Below are positions 1-5,227 of a stretch of DNA of 37,135 nt, piece after piece. The DNA lies in IMG/VR virus record IMGVR_UViG_3300044951_001904, positions 1 through 37,135 of that record; one strand, written 5' to 3'. The notes under the pieces were generated by a model, which made no database searches, was not told the DNA's origin, and saw nothing but the letters and a program-made list of their open reading frames with translations. Source of the stretch: a virus. Within the stretch, counting starts at the first letter, position 1; the number at the start of each line of letters is the position of its first letter. The position numbers and the translations under genes were made by a program.

Positions 1-122
1 GCTAGTTCCCGCGCCATACCCCCAGCGTTCGGCGGAAATATCAGACCGCATGTGTGGCAGATCCATACCCTACGCCATGCAAGTTTGCCGACGTTTACGG
101 AGGAGCATTTTGGACAGCAACC
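1..122. repeat. Terminal direct repeat, left copy
   Basis: Bases 1-122 are identical to 37014-37135. The repeat lies inside a protein-coding gene that reads on through the join, which is what an assembly overlap of a circular or circularly permuted genome looks like. A biological long terminal repeat would more often lie between genes. Confidence 0.95.
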
Positions 123-350
123 CGGATCGGGGTCGTGCTGGTGTAACCATTCATGCGCTGCGGAAATCGCATCTTTTTGGTCATCCACCAATCTAGGGCC
201 GTCGAATTGCTCAACGAGATTTCGGAGGATCAAGATCGCCGAACAATCCGTCGCACCTGATGGGTGAGAGGCCTGCTCTTTGGCTGCTTTACGGCACGCA
301 CAGCCCGCGCCGGGTAGGTATTCCTTGTAGCATCGTTTGCAGGTTTTCAT
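1..350 (-). CDS. Zinc-ribbon protein, crosses the circle join (N-terminal part)
   Basis: Reading leftward from the ATG at 350, the frame is open to base 1 and continues at 37013 to a TAG at 36974-36976, giving a 129-residue protein on the circle. It begins with a Cys cluster (C4, C7, C17, C19) and has a second pair of knuckles near the C-terminus (C79/C82 and C98/C101), a typical zinc-ribbon spacing. The middle is helical and acidic. The start is 4 bases after the stop of the 100-aa gene, and the stop is 27 bases before the PAPS-reductase-like start, so it belongs to the early minus-strand operon. Zinc ribbons of this type usually bind nucleic acid or protein, but the specific role is unknown. 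Confidence 0.8.
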   Translation of the reverse strand, partial: MKTCKRCYKEYLPGAGCACRKAAKEQASHPSGATDCSAILILRNLVEQFDGPRLVDDQKDAISAAHEWLHQHDPDPGCCPKCSSVNVGKLAWRRVWICHTCGLIFPPNAGGMAREL

Positions 351-354
351 CATA

Positions 355-657
355 TCACTTTTCAGTTGCGCCCACGGGTGGGCAGTTGGCGTTCGGCTTA
401 CGCGGTCCGGCGTTTCTGAAATGACTGCATCCAGTCGTTTTGAGCGTCGGTTTGGTGAGGTTGATTCCCCATCTCTCGTGTTCCGTCCATCGGCATGGAA
501 TCACTCCGTGGACAAAATGGAATCCAGCAAGCAGCAATCCTTTGCCAGTCACCATCCAGTTGGCCGCGAGATGCACCAGATAAAGCCGAACAAGGCGTCC
601 CAGCCAATGAGCGCCAGCGGCGTTCTTGGTGGGGGTAAGATTTGGGGTGGCGCTCAT
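355..657 (-). CDS. Hypothetical early protein, 100 aa
   Basis: I do not recognise this protein. It starts at an ATG and sits 25 bases after the nucleotidyltransferase stop and 4 bases before the zinc-ribbon gene, so spacing and strand fit the early operon. Residues 14-55 are rich in Leu, Val, His and aromatics and could form an amphipathic or weakly membrane-associated helical hairpin, but the many His and Arg residues argue against a simple transmembrane helix. The C-terminal third is basic, with scattered Cys and Pro residues. Confidence rests on operon position and length rather than on a recognised fold. Confidence 0.6.
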   Translation of the reverse strand: MSATPNLTPTKNAAGAHWLGRLVRLYLVHLAANWMVTGKGLLLAGFHFVHGVIPCRWTEHERWGINLTKPTLKTTGCSHFRNAGPRKPNANCPPVGATEK

Positions 658-682
658 GGCTGGACTTTATCGTTCGTCTGAT

Positions 683-1297
683 TCATTTGCGCTCCCATGG
701 TTCGGCGTATGGGAGGCCCACGAAGGCGAAGACGGCGGCCTCGCTGTCCATCGCCGTCACGGTTCCATCGGCCAGCTTGGTGTATCCGATGCCGTAGGGA
801 TTCCAGCGGTAGCCGCGCCGTTGCGCTTCAGTGGCGATCCGCGTGTTGCTGTCGGCGGGGCCGGTGCGGCATACCAGATAATTGCACCAGGATTCTTCCG
901 CCGTGCGGAAGAGGTCGACGGGCATCCCCGAGCGGTGGACGGCGAGCTTGTTTTTGTCGCCCCATGCCGTGCCACCTGTTTTCGACGGGCGTTTCGTCAG
1001 CGTTCCATCGGCCAACATTCTCGTGATTTCCTCATCGGCCAGGCTCACGGCGACAGTAGAGAACATATCCAGCGGGCGCTCTTCCATCCGTGAGACGTAG
1101 AGGATTTCCACGTCGCCCACTTCGGCTTTCCGACGGCGCAGACTTCCGGCGACGATCAGTTTTTCGCAGTGCGGTTTCAGGCGGTCGCAGAGTTCCTTGG
1201 CCACTTCGAGCGCAGCACTTCTCGGCCACTTTACTTTTGCCACAGACGAACAAGGGGCTGATGAACGACCCTCAATAGCTTTGCTGTTACTTTCCAT
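683..1297 (-). CDS. DNA polymerase beta-like (family X) nucleotidyltransferase, 204 aa
   Basis: Residues 50-65 carry the nucleotidyltransferase signature: Gly51-Ser52, two Arg, then Gly61-Asp62-x-Glu64. A third acidic residue, Asp128 in a MPVDLF context, follows, so the D-x-E plus distal D set of the pol beta palm is complete. The second metal ligand is Glu rather than the usual Asp. The C-terminal part (AWGDKN, RGYRWNPYG) matches the fingers/thumb region of phage pol X-like proteins. At 204 residues it lacks the 8-kDa lyase domain and the PHP domain of full PolX enzymes. The predicted reaction is metal-dependent transfer of nucleotides to a 3'-OH, possibly in gap filling or end processing. 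Its start overlaps the upstream coiled-coil gene by 11 bases. Confidence 0.82.
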   Translation of the reverse strand: MESNSKAIEGRSSAPCSSVAKVKWPRSAALEVAKELCDRLKPHCEKLIVAGSLRRRKAEVGDVEILYVSRMEERPLDMFSTVAVSLADEEITRMLADGTLTKRPSKTGGTAWGDKNKLAVHRSGMPVDLFRTAEESWCNYLVCRTGPADSNTRIATEAQRRGYRWNPYGIGYTKLADGTVTAMDSEAAVFAFVGLPYAEPWERK

Positions 1298-1673
1298 GAT
1301 CTTGATCAGTTGCGGGCGTCATAGCCCTAGCGTTCGCTGGATACTTTGCGGCGATCCGCTGCACCGTGCCGTGATCCCGTAGGCCGTTGACCTCACAGAG
1401 ATGGAGTAGCGACGATATTTCGATTGACGCCTCAGCGCGCGCCTGATCGGCGTATCCTTTTTGCACGATAGCTATATCCCTCTCCCTCCGATACATATCG
1501 CGTTCCTCGCACATCAAGTCGCGCTCGCGCTCCAGTTTGCGTGAGAACTCGGCCTCGACCCACCAGCCTCCTACGGCGAGACGCTTGCCATGCAGGGCCA
1601 TTGCTGCCGCATCCGTTTCTGGAGTATCAGACGCCAAACCAGCCGGTGCGTGGTGTGTTATTTTGTTGTGCAT
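1287..1673 (-). CDS. Phage coiled-coil protein with TDAA-type N-terminus, 128 aa
   Basis: The chosen ATG at 1673 lies just after the RusA stop (1682). The N-terminus has a SDTPETDAAA segment followed by an ERERD-rich heptad stretch, roughly residues 55-80, that should form a coiled coil. This TPETDAA...ARKLERERD pattern is common in small accessory proteins of temperate phages whose function is unknown. The C-terminal part is mixed helical and contains one Cys. The stop overlaps the start of the nucleotidyltransferase gene, so the two are translationally linked. No enzymatic motif is visible. Confidence 0.7.
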   Translation of the reverse strand: MHNKITHHAPAGLASDTPETDAAAMALHGKRLAVGGWWVEAEFSRKLERERDLMCEERDMYRRERDIAIVQKGYADQARAEASIEISSLLHLCEVNGLRDHGTVQRIAAKYPANARAMTPATDQDHGK

Positions 1674-1681
1674 GGTATTAT

Positions 1682-2134
1682 TCAGTTGGGGTTTAATTCG
1701 CGGGGCCACAGCGTGATTTCCACCCGTGGCAATTTTGAGTCCTTCTCGTAGGTGCTCAGACGGCACTTTCTCAAATGGCGATCGTTCATCCTGAGCGCTT
1801 GGGAGATGCCGTCGCGGTACGCTTTTATCGACGCGTCCGCATTGTCATCATCTCGAAATGCGGCGGTCTTGAAATAGAACGCCAGAGAATAGCCGGTAAA
1901 ATCCGGGTCGGTCACGCCGGCAGCAATCATGGCGCATTGGGCGAGGAGACGATGCGCCCGGATGGCGCGCGCCTTCCCCAGCGCCGCCGCTTTGGACTGC
2001 CCCCGGCAGGCATTCGGCGAGCAGGCCCGAGTCGGTATGGGCAAAAACAAGGTCACCCGTCCGCCCGGCAGGATCAACGGCGGCGGGAGTTTGAGCGCCG
2101 GATACCGGAGCGGGCGTTTCGTGGCGTAACTCAT
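1682..2134 (-). CDS. rusA: RusA-like Holliday junction resolvase, 150 aa
   Basis: The protein has the RusA layout. An N-terminal strand region with PPP and PGGR leads into an acidic cluster, Asp95-Asp96-Asp97-Asn98, followed by Lys104, Asp108 and Asp118 in a NDRH context. In RusA enzymes the equivalent Asp residues bind magnesium and the Lys supports catalysis. The length is close to the usual 120-150. The enzyme would cleave four-way junctions symmetrically and so debranch replicating or recombining phage DNA before packaging. The ATG overlaps the stop of the winged-helix gene (ATGA). Its place beside the nucleotidyltransferase supports a DNA-metabolism cluster. Confidence 0.82.
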   Translation of the reverse strand: MSYATKRPLRYPALKLPPPLILPGGRVTLFLPIPTRACSPNACRGQSKAAALGKARAIRAHRLLAQCAMIAAGVTDPDFTGYSLAFYFKTAAFRDDDNADASIKAYRDGISQALRMNDRHLRKCRLSTYEKDSKLPRVEITLWPRELNPN

Positions 2135-2454
2135 GGCATCGGTGGGATGGGGAAGGGGATTTGTTGGGCGGGCAGCGTCACCGTCACCACGGTTTGCAGG
2201 AGCGCCAGACCATGCGGGCAGATGGTATAGCGCAGTGGCATTCCGCGCCCGGTGTCACGGCTAGGAGCCGTGACGAAGCCGGCACGCTCCAAACGCCGCA
2301 GGGATCGGCGCGCCGTGGCGGGTTCCATTCCCAGCGCCCCAGCCCCTACTTGCGCGCTCAGCCCAGCCGTGCCGCACCGGCCGACCAACAACAGGAGCGC
2401 CGCATCCCCCAACTCGCGCAGGCCGTGCAGGTAAAATGTCACCGCACAACTCAC
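2131..2454 (-). CDS. Winged-helix DNA-binding protein, 107 aa
   Basis: A GTG at 2454 overlaps the stop of the preceding 58-aa gene as GTGA, and this decides the start; an upstream GTG in the same frame would run through that gene. Residues 5-85 look like a MarR-type winged helix: a leading helix, then LGMEPATARRSLRRLERAGFV-type recognition elements, a basic wing, and a helix ending in PHGLALL. The tail is Pro-rich. It is likely a transcriptional regulator or replication accessory protein within the early operon; the target is unknown. A GGAGG lies about 16 bases upstream, too far to be a clear ribosome site. Confidence 0.7.
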   Translation of the reverse strand: MSCAVTFYLHGLRELGDAALLLLVGRCGTAGLSAQVGAGALGMEPATARRSLRRLERAGFVTAPSRDTGRGMPLRYTICPHGLALLQTVVTVTLPAQQIPFPIPPMP

Positions 2455-2627
2455 GGCCGCCCCCGCCCTTCCTCCGCGCGATGAGTGTAAAAAATTCGGG
2501 CCTGATTCCACGTCTCAACTCCGATCCGCCGGATCTTCCGGCGCGCCGTCATCCATGAGGCAAAATAACCGAGCGGAAACGCCAATAAAGCCGCTCCGAG
2601 AATATAGGGCATAGGGTCGATTTGCAT
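2451..2627 (-). CDS. Small single-span membrane protein, 58 aa
   Basis: The frame runs from an ATG at 2627 to a TGA at 2451 that overlaps the GTG of the winged-helix gene. Residues 7-26 form one hydrophobic helix (ILGAALLAFPLGYFASW). A strongly basic juxtamembrane segment (ARRKIRRI) and a hydrophilic C-terminus follow. The positive charges suggest N-out/C-in topology. It is not a recognised family. Its early position rules out a simple lysis role and would fit a host-takeover or membrane-anchoring function, but this is inference. The exact stop-start overlap supports translation. Confidence 0.65.
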   Translation of the reverse strand: MQIDPMPYILGAALLAFPLGYFASWMTARRKIRRIGVETWNQARIFYTHRAEEGRGRP

Positions 2628-2652
2628 GGTATTTTGGGGAGAATGTTAGATG

Positions 2653-2922
2653 TTAGACTCTGGTGGGAATGTGATGCAGCTTGCGCAGCGCAGCCGCTTT
2701 CCGCGCCATGCACCAACGTTGCAACGGATCCCGCCTGTCCCAATCCCGCGTAGCGCACAGATCCCGCGCGATACCCCTCAGCGCCGTTTCCGAGTAGCCG
2801 GACACCCACGCATCCGCATCCAACGCCTCCCGCGTCTGGTTCTCCCTCAGGTAATCCAGACCGGTCTTGCCCGGCGTCGATTGCCGTCTGTAATTCGTGG
2901 TTCTGCATTTTGCGATTTTCAT
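2653..2922 (-). CDS. Hypothetical early protein, 89 aa
   Basis: The ATG at 2922 overlaps the upstream stop (ATGA), which supports both start and frame. The protein is basic at its N-terminus. Its centre is rich in Trp, Tyr and Asp (ADAWVSGYSETALRGIARD), and a basic RxxCMARKAAALRK helix sits near the end. The composition suggests a small soluble, possibly nucleic-acid-binding protein, but no family is recognisable. It is followed 25 bases later by the 58-aa membrane protein. Confidence 0.6.
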   Translation of the reverse strand: MKIAKCRTTNYRRQSTPGKTGLDYLRENQTREALDADAWVSGYSETALRGIARDLCATRDWDRRDPLQRWCMARKAAALRKLHHIPTRV

Positions 2923-3152
2923 GGTGCCGTTGCGGTTTGTGGGTAGTGGCCGCTTTCCAGCGGTCGGAAAACTTGGAAAAACTCATCCGGGGTGCCCGAC
3001 CAGCTCATCATGCGGTGATCCAGATCCGGGTTGCGGCTGGTCAGCTCGCAATCGTGACACACGATGTTTGTCGAGTTCACCAGCACCGCGCGCATGGCGC
3101 GGCCCGTCATCTGCATCCAGGTGCTTCCCGGCATCGGGAGTTGCGCGGTCAT
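2919..3152 (-). CDS. Hypothetical early protein, 77 aa
   Basis: This gene is bounded by ATGA overlaps on both sides. It has the only clear strong Shine-Dalgarno in the window, GGAGG five bases before its ATG. The sequence contains a Met-rich N-terminus, a CHDCE motif at about residues 32-36 and a Trp-Ser-Gly-Thr segment. The two Cys with an adjacent His could bind a metal, but one pair alone is not enough to call a zinc finger. Function is unknown. Confidence 0.65.
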   Translation of the reverse strand: MTAQLPMPGSTWMQMTGRAMRAVLVNSTNIVCHDCELTSRNPDLDHRMMSWSGTPDEFFQVFRPLESGHYPQTATAP

Positions 3153-3433
3153 GCGATCCTCCTTTTCCTGTCAGCCGCCGGGAAAACCGTGCGTTTCTGG
3201 ATGTATTCTTGCAGCACCGAGAGTTGCACCCCGTGCTTGCCCAGGCTCATTTCCACCACGGGAAGCTGGGCGCGCAGCGTGTTGCGCGTCAGGCCCGTCA
3301 TCTTCTCGGCGATGGCCAGCGGAATCACATACAGGCTCGTGAATGTGCCGCCCATCTTGTCGCGCAGTTCTTCCACCAGCATTTCTGCTACCGTGTCCAC
3401 CACTCGGCGCTTTTGTTCGGGGCTCAGGTTCAT
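3149..3433 (-). CDS. Small HTH-like early regulator, 94 aa
   Basis: ATGA overlaps join this gene to its neighbours on both sides. The N-terminal half is helical and acidic/basic (SPEQKRRVVDTVAEMLVEEL). The C-terminal half contains a helix-turn-helix-like stretch, roughly residues 40-80: IAEKMTGLTRNTLRAQLP followed by a Gly-rich turn and the helix VLQEYIQKR. This resembles excisionase or MerR-like DNA-binding modules that choose a target by a short recognition helix. Because it sits in the lytic operon opposite the integrase, an excisionase or Cro-like role is possible; I cannot prove either. A GGGGAG at -6 from the ATG is a modest ribosome site. Confidence 0.6.
   Translation of the reverse strand: MNLSPEQKRRVVDTVAEMLVEELRDKMGGTFTSLYVIPLAIAEKMTGLTRNTLRAQLPVVEMSLGKHGVQLSVLQEYIQKRTVFPAADRKRRIA
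3158..3166 (-). promoter_or_regulatory. Canonical ribosome binding site
   Basis: On the minus strand AAAAGGAGG lies 5 bases before the ATG at 3152. It stands out because nearly all other genes here lack such a motif, so this 77-aa early product may be made at a distinct rate. Confidence 0.7.
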
Positions 3434-3741
3434 AAATGCTCCCCAAAGTTTTGTTCGTTGAACTCCTGCATGGCGTTCTCAACCAGTCCGCAACGGAACA
3501 GCACCAGCGGCTCCAGATTGTCCTTGTCGGTGAAACCCACCACATACTTGGGCCAAGTCGCAAACGGCGTCTGGATGCAATACAGCCACCGCCCATCTTG
3601 CTCGATCCACGACAGACCAAGCACCGCATAAACATCCAACTCTTGCAGGATCAGCCCGCGAAGCCTTAGAAAAGTCTCCCGATCTTCAGTTTCCCCGCCG
3701 CTCATTGAACGCGGGGCCGTATCTTTGATTTCTGATTCCAT
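3430..3741 (-). CDS. Hypothetical early protein, 103 aa
   Basis: It starts at an ATG preceded by an A-rich leader without a Shine-Dalgarno, and its stop overlaps the next ATG (ATGA). After a charged, probably disordered N-terminus (about 20 residues), the protein alternates helix and strands with many aromatics (WIEQDGRWLYCIQTPF, ATWPKYVVGF), giving a compact alpha/beta look. No catalytic motif or known family is visible. It is the third frame after the switch promoter and so is expressed very early in the lytic cycle. Confidence 0.65.
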   Translation of the reverse strand: MESEIKDTAPRSMSGGETEDRETFLRLRGLILQELDVYAVLGLSWIEQDGRWLYCIQTPFATWPKYVVGFTDKDNLEPLVLFRCGLVENAMQEFNEQNFGEHL

Positions 3742-3769
3742 AATTTGCGATTTTGTGGGTTAGAATGTT

Positions 3770-3835
3770 TCAAGCGGGAGACTTCGCCACAGCCGGCACG
3801 ACCACCGGCACGTTCATGTTGATTTCAGAATGCAT
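3770..3835 (-). CDS. Possible 21-residue peptide
   Basis: A short frame fills the space between the 62-aa and 103-aa genes. It has an acidic/polar start (MHSEINMN), then a Val-Pro-rich core (VPVVVPAV). It is colinear with the operon and 18 bases after the preceding stop. Nothing besides position supports translation, and the stretch could instead be a plain intergenic spacer. Confidence 0.3.
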   Translation of the reverse strand: MHSEINMNVPVVVPAVAKSPA

Positions 3836-3853
3836 CTGTTAGGTAGTGTTAGA

Positions 3854-4042
3854 TCACGCCGCTTGTGGATGCGGCACCCGCAGCGTGATGTTCAAAAAAT
3901 GTTCTGTGAGATTCGCGGCACCGGCAGCCCTCGCCGCCTCGGTGAACTTTTCGAGTTCTTCAACGGTCAGAACCTTCGCAAGATCGAATTCGATCCGCGT
4001 TGGGGAGCTGGTTTCAGGGATGGTTTCAATAGGTGGATTCAT
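3854..4042 (-). CDS. First gene of the lytic operon, 62 aa, unknown
   Basis: This is the promoter-proximal minus-strand gene, divergent from the HTH regulator across 96 bases holding operator-like repeats. By position it is where Cro- or antirepressor-type proteins usually sit. The sequence has a Pro/Thr-rich N-terminus and then an acidic helix (LAKVLTVEELEKFTEAARAAG) and a short strand-like tail. A clear HTH is not visible, so a DNA-binding role is not established; a protein-protein role such as inactivating the repressor is an alternative. The start is the ATG at 4042, with no Shine-Dalgarno. Confidence 0.6.
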   Translation of the reverse strand: MNPPIETIPETSSPTRIEFDLAKVLTVEELEKFTEAARAAGAANLTEHFLNITLRVPHPQAA

Positions 4043-4050
4043 GGCGAATT

Positions 4051-4116
4051 ATTGCGTTGCGGCACAAATAAAGTTTCATTACGGAATTTGCGCAAGAAAA
4101 AAGTTGCGTTACGGCA
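4051..4116. promoter_or_regulatory. Three operator-like direct repeats in the genetic switch
   Basis: Three related 14-mers lie in the divergent gap: 4051-4064 (attgcgttgcggca), 4073-4086 (gtttcattacggaa) and 4103-4116 (gttgcgttacggca). They share the pattern RTTKCRTTRCGGMA, with starts 22 and 30 bp apart, close to whole helical turns. The middle copy sits in the spacer of the predicted leftward promoter, and the third overlaps the -35 of the predicted regulator promoter. A small palindrome, TTGCGCAA, lies between the second and third copies. This arrangement fits binding by the 135-aa regulator with both autoregulation and repression of the lytic operon. Confidence 0.6.
4067..4095 (-). promoter_or_regulatory. 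Predicted leftward early promoter
   Basis: On the minus strand TTGCGC and TTTATT are separated by 17 bases, a sigma70-type layout placed about 25 bases before the 62-aa gene. Operator repeat 2 fills the spacer and repeat 1 covers the expected start of transcription. It is a match by eye only; the -10 has four of six consensus bases. Confidence 0.45.
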
Positions 4117-4132
4117 AAATATTTTCTAAATT
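4104..4132 (+). promoter_or_regulatory. Predicted regulator promoter, near-leaderless
   Basis: TTGCGT, 17 bases, then TAAATT points rightward and ends only 6 bases before the GTG at 4139. Transcription would begin at or beside the start codon, giving a leaderless message like lambda cI from PRM. Operator repeat 3 overlaps the -35. The match is modest. Confidence 0.35.
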
Positions 4133-4138
4133 TCTTCC

Positions 4139-4546
4139 GTGAACACTGAAAACCACATCCGCCAAGCTCTCGCAGACGTATCTAACGAAAGAGGGGCGCA
4201 AGCCGAATTGGCAAAATCTTTCGAGGTTTCCCCATCCACAGTAAAACGCTGGGTTGACGGTGGAGAAATACCGCCCCCAATGCTGAAGCTGTTGGATTTC
4301 TATTTTTTCGGCACCATCCCGCCACGGATAGCCAACACCATCACCGATTCGGCCGCAGTGCTCGACTTTGACGAAGCCGAATGGGCCATCATCGGCAACC
4401 TTGCACGGCGGGAAGGCGTCACACAGGGCCAATGGATAGCCGGCCGCATCCGCTCATACATCGCTTGGTCTGAGGGAAAGGGGCCACTCCAATCACTCCC
4501 GCCGCCACAAGTCATCATCCGCAAAGGGAACGGTACCACTCACTAA
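4139..4546 (+). CDS. HTH repressor-like regulator, 135 aa
   Basis: Residues 18-50 form a helix-turn-helix of the XRE/Cro type (AQAELAKSFEVSPSTVKRWV). A Pro-rich turn and a second helical domain (residues 70-115) follow, and this may mediate dimerisation. It starts with GTG and has no Shine-Dalgarno; the divergent position opposite the lytic operon identifies it as the likely lysogeny repressor. It lacks the Ser-Lys protease dyad and Ala-Gly cleavage site of LexA/CI-type repressors, so induction by RecA-stimulated self-cleavage is not expected. The length is short for CI and nearer to small P2 C or Cro-like regulators. The family assignment beyond HTH is inference. Confidence 0.72.
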   Translation: MNTENHIRQALADVSNERGAQAELAKSFEVSPSTVKRWVDGGEIPPPMLKLLDFYFFGTIPPRIANTITDSAAVLDFDEAEWAIIGNLARREGVTQGQWIAGRIRSYIAWSEGKGPLQSLPPPQVIIRKGNGTTH

Positions 4547-4585
4547 TCCCCTTCCACCCCTGCCCCCACTGCCCCAACCGGTAGG

Positions 4586-4666
4586 TCAGTTGAAGAGCCA
4601 GTAAAGAACCACCACGAGCGCCACCAGCCCGCTATGAATCCAGAAATCCAGCGTGTAGCGGTTCAT
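4586..4666 (-). CDS. 26-residue single-span membrane peptide
   Basis: A minus-strand frame starts at ATG 4666, three bases after the stop of the 138-aa membrane protein, and ends at a TGA at 4586. The peptide has a short polar N-terminus (MNRYTLDFWIHS) and then one hydrophobic helix (LVALVVVLYWLF) ending at once in Asn. This is the form of type I toxin-like or regulatory micro-membrane proteins. Its tight spacing to the preceding gene suggests joint expression from the lysogenic moron. Confidence 0.5.
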   Translation of the reverse strand: MNRYTLDFWIHSGLVALVVVLYWLFN

Positions 4667-4669
4667 CGG

Positions 4670-5086
4670 TCAGCCGCGCATCTTCCTCGCCATATCAATC
4701 CCATGCAGCCTGGAAACAAGCAAATCCACGCGGCTCCTATAACCATTCTGGAAATCTTCCCACATCGCATCGCGTGTCTTTGGCCCCTTCGCTTTTGGGT
4801 GCTCCTCAAAAATACGTCCCCACATCTCTTTATGCTTATCCCATGCCTGCATTTCCCGTGAAGGTTCGTCGCCAAGAGCATCCCTAACTTCCTCTTCCGC
4901 AGCGTCCAGGTTATCAATTTCATGAGCCCACTTCAACCCGTCCAATTCCAAGCGCATCAACCTGTTGGATTCCCGCAGTTTGTCGGCTTCGAGTTTGAAC
5001 GCCAACCCCTTGTGATAAGACCTTTCCCACAAATAAATCAACCCGGCGAACGCCATCCAAATAGCATATATCCAAAGATCGCTCAT
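4670..5086 (-). CDS. Membrane-anchored coiled-coil protein, possible lysogenic conversion gene, 138 aa
   Basis: It opens with one hydrophobic helix (IYAIWMAFAGLIYLW, residues 5-20), then a basic residue pair and a long charged helical region with coiled-coil character (LEADKLRESNRLMRLELDGL), followed by an acidic/basic domain ending in ARKMRG. The gene is on the opposite strand to the flanking regulator and integrase, the usual place for a lysogenic conversion moron. A TATTAT box lies nine bases before its ATG, so it may have its own near-leaderless promoter. Superinfection exclusion or anti-phage defence is a reasonable but unproven idea. It resembles i-spanins in topology, but it is far from the lysis genes. 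Confidence 0.6.
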   Translation of the reverse strand: MSDLWIYAIWMAFAGLIYLWERSYHKGLAFKLEADKLRESNRLMRLELDGLKWAHEIDNLDAAEEEVRDALGDEPSREMQAWDKHKEMWGRIFEEHPKAKGPKTRDAMWEDFQNGYRSRVDLLVSRLHGIDMARKMRG

Positions 5087-5152
5087 GCCCGTCTCATAAT
5101 AACCGCCGCCAATCTAGGCAAGCCCATTCCTCCTCTCGCTCCCATAATTCCC

Positions 5153-5227
5153 ATGGACTACCTCAACCACCCCGCGCACGCCAACTACGATCCCGCGTTG
5201 GATTGGAACTGGCAACCCAAGAAATGA
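5153..5227 (+). CDS. 24-residue leader peptide coupled to integrase
   Basis: A plus-strand ATG opens a 24-codon frame whose TGA overlaps the integrase ATG as ATGA. The peptide is rich in Tyr, His, Pro and Trp (YLNHPAHANYDP, DWNWQPKK). The exact overlap and the absence of a ribosome site in front of the integrase suggest that translating this peptide delivers ribosomes to the integrase start. It could be a genuine micro-protein or purely a translational coupler. It is too short for a known excisionase. Confidence 0.5.
   Translation: MDYLNHPAHANYDPALDWNWQPKK

Noticed and set aside
1-122. Physical short direct terminal repeats as in T7
   Set aside because: T7-type ends lie outside genes; here the repeat is within a gene that reads through the join, so an assembly overlap of a circular map is the simpler view.
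52-267. Plus-strand frame of 71 codons at the left end
   Set aside because: It is antisense to the zinc-ribbon gene, whose Cys spacing and operon position are convincing.
2549-2986. 145-codon minus-strand frame overlapping two small early genes
   Set aside because: The 89-aa and 58-aa frames are tied to neighbours by ATGA/GTGA overlaps, while this one is Gly/Arg-rich and matches neither end.
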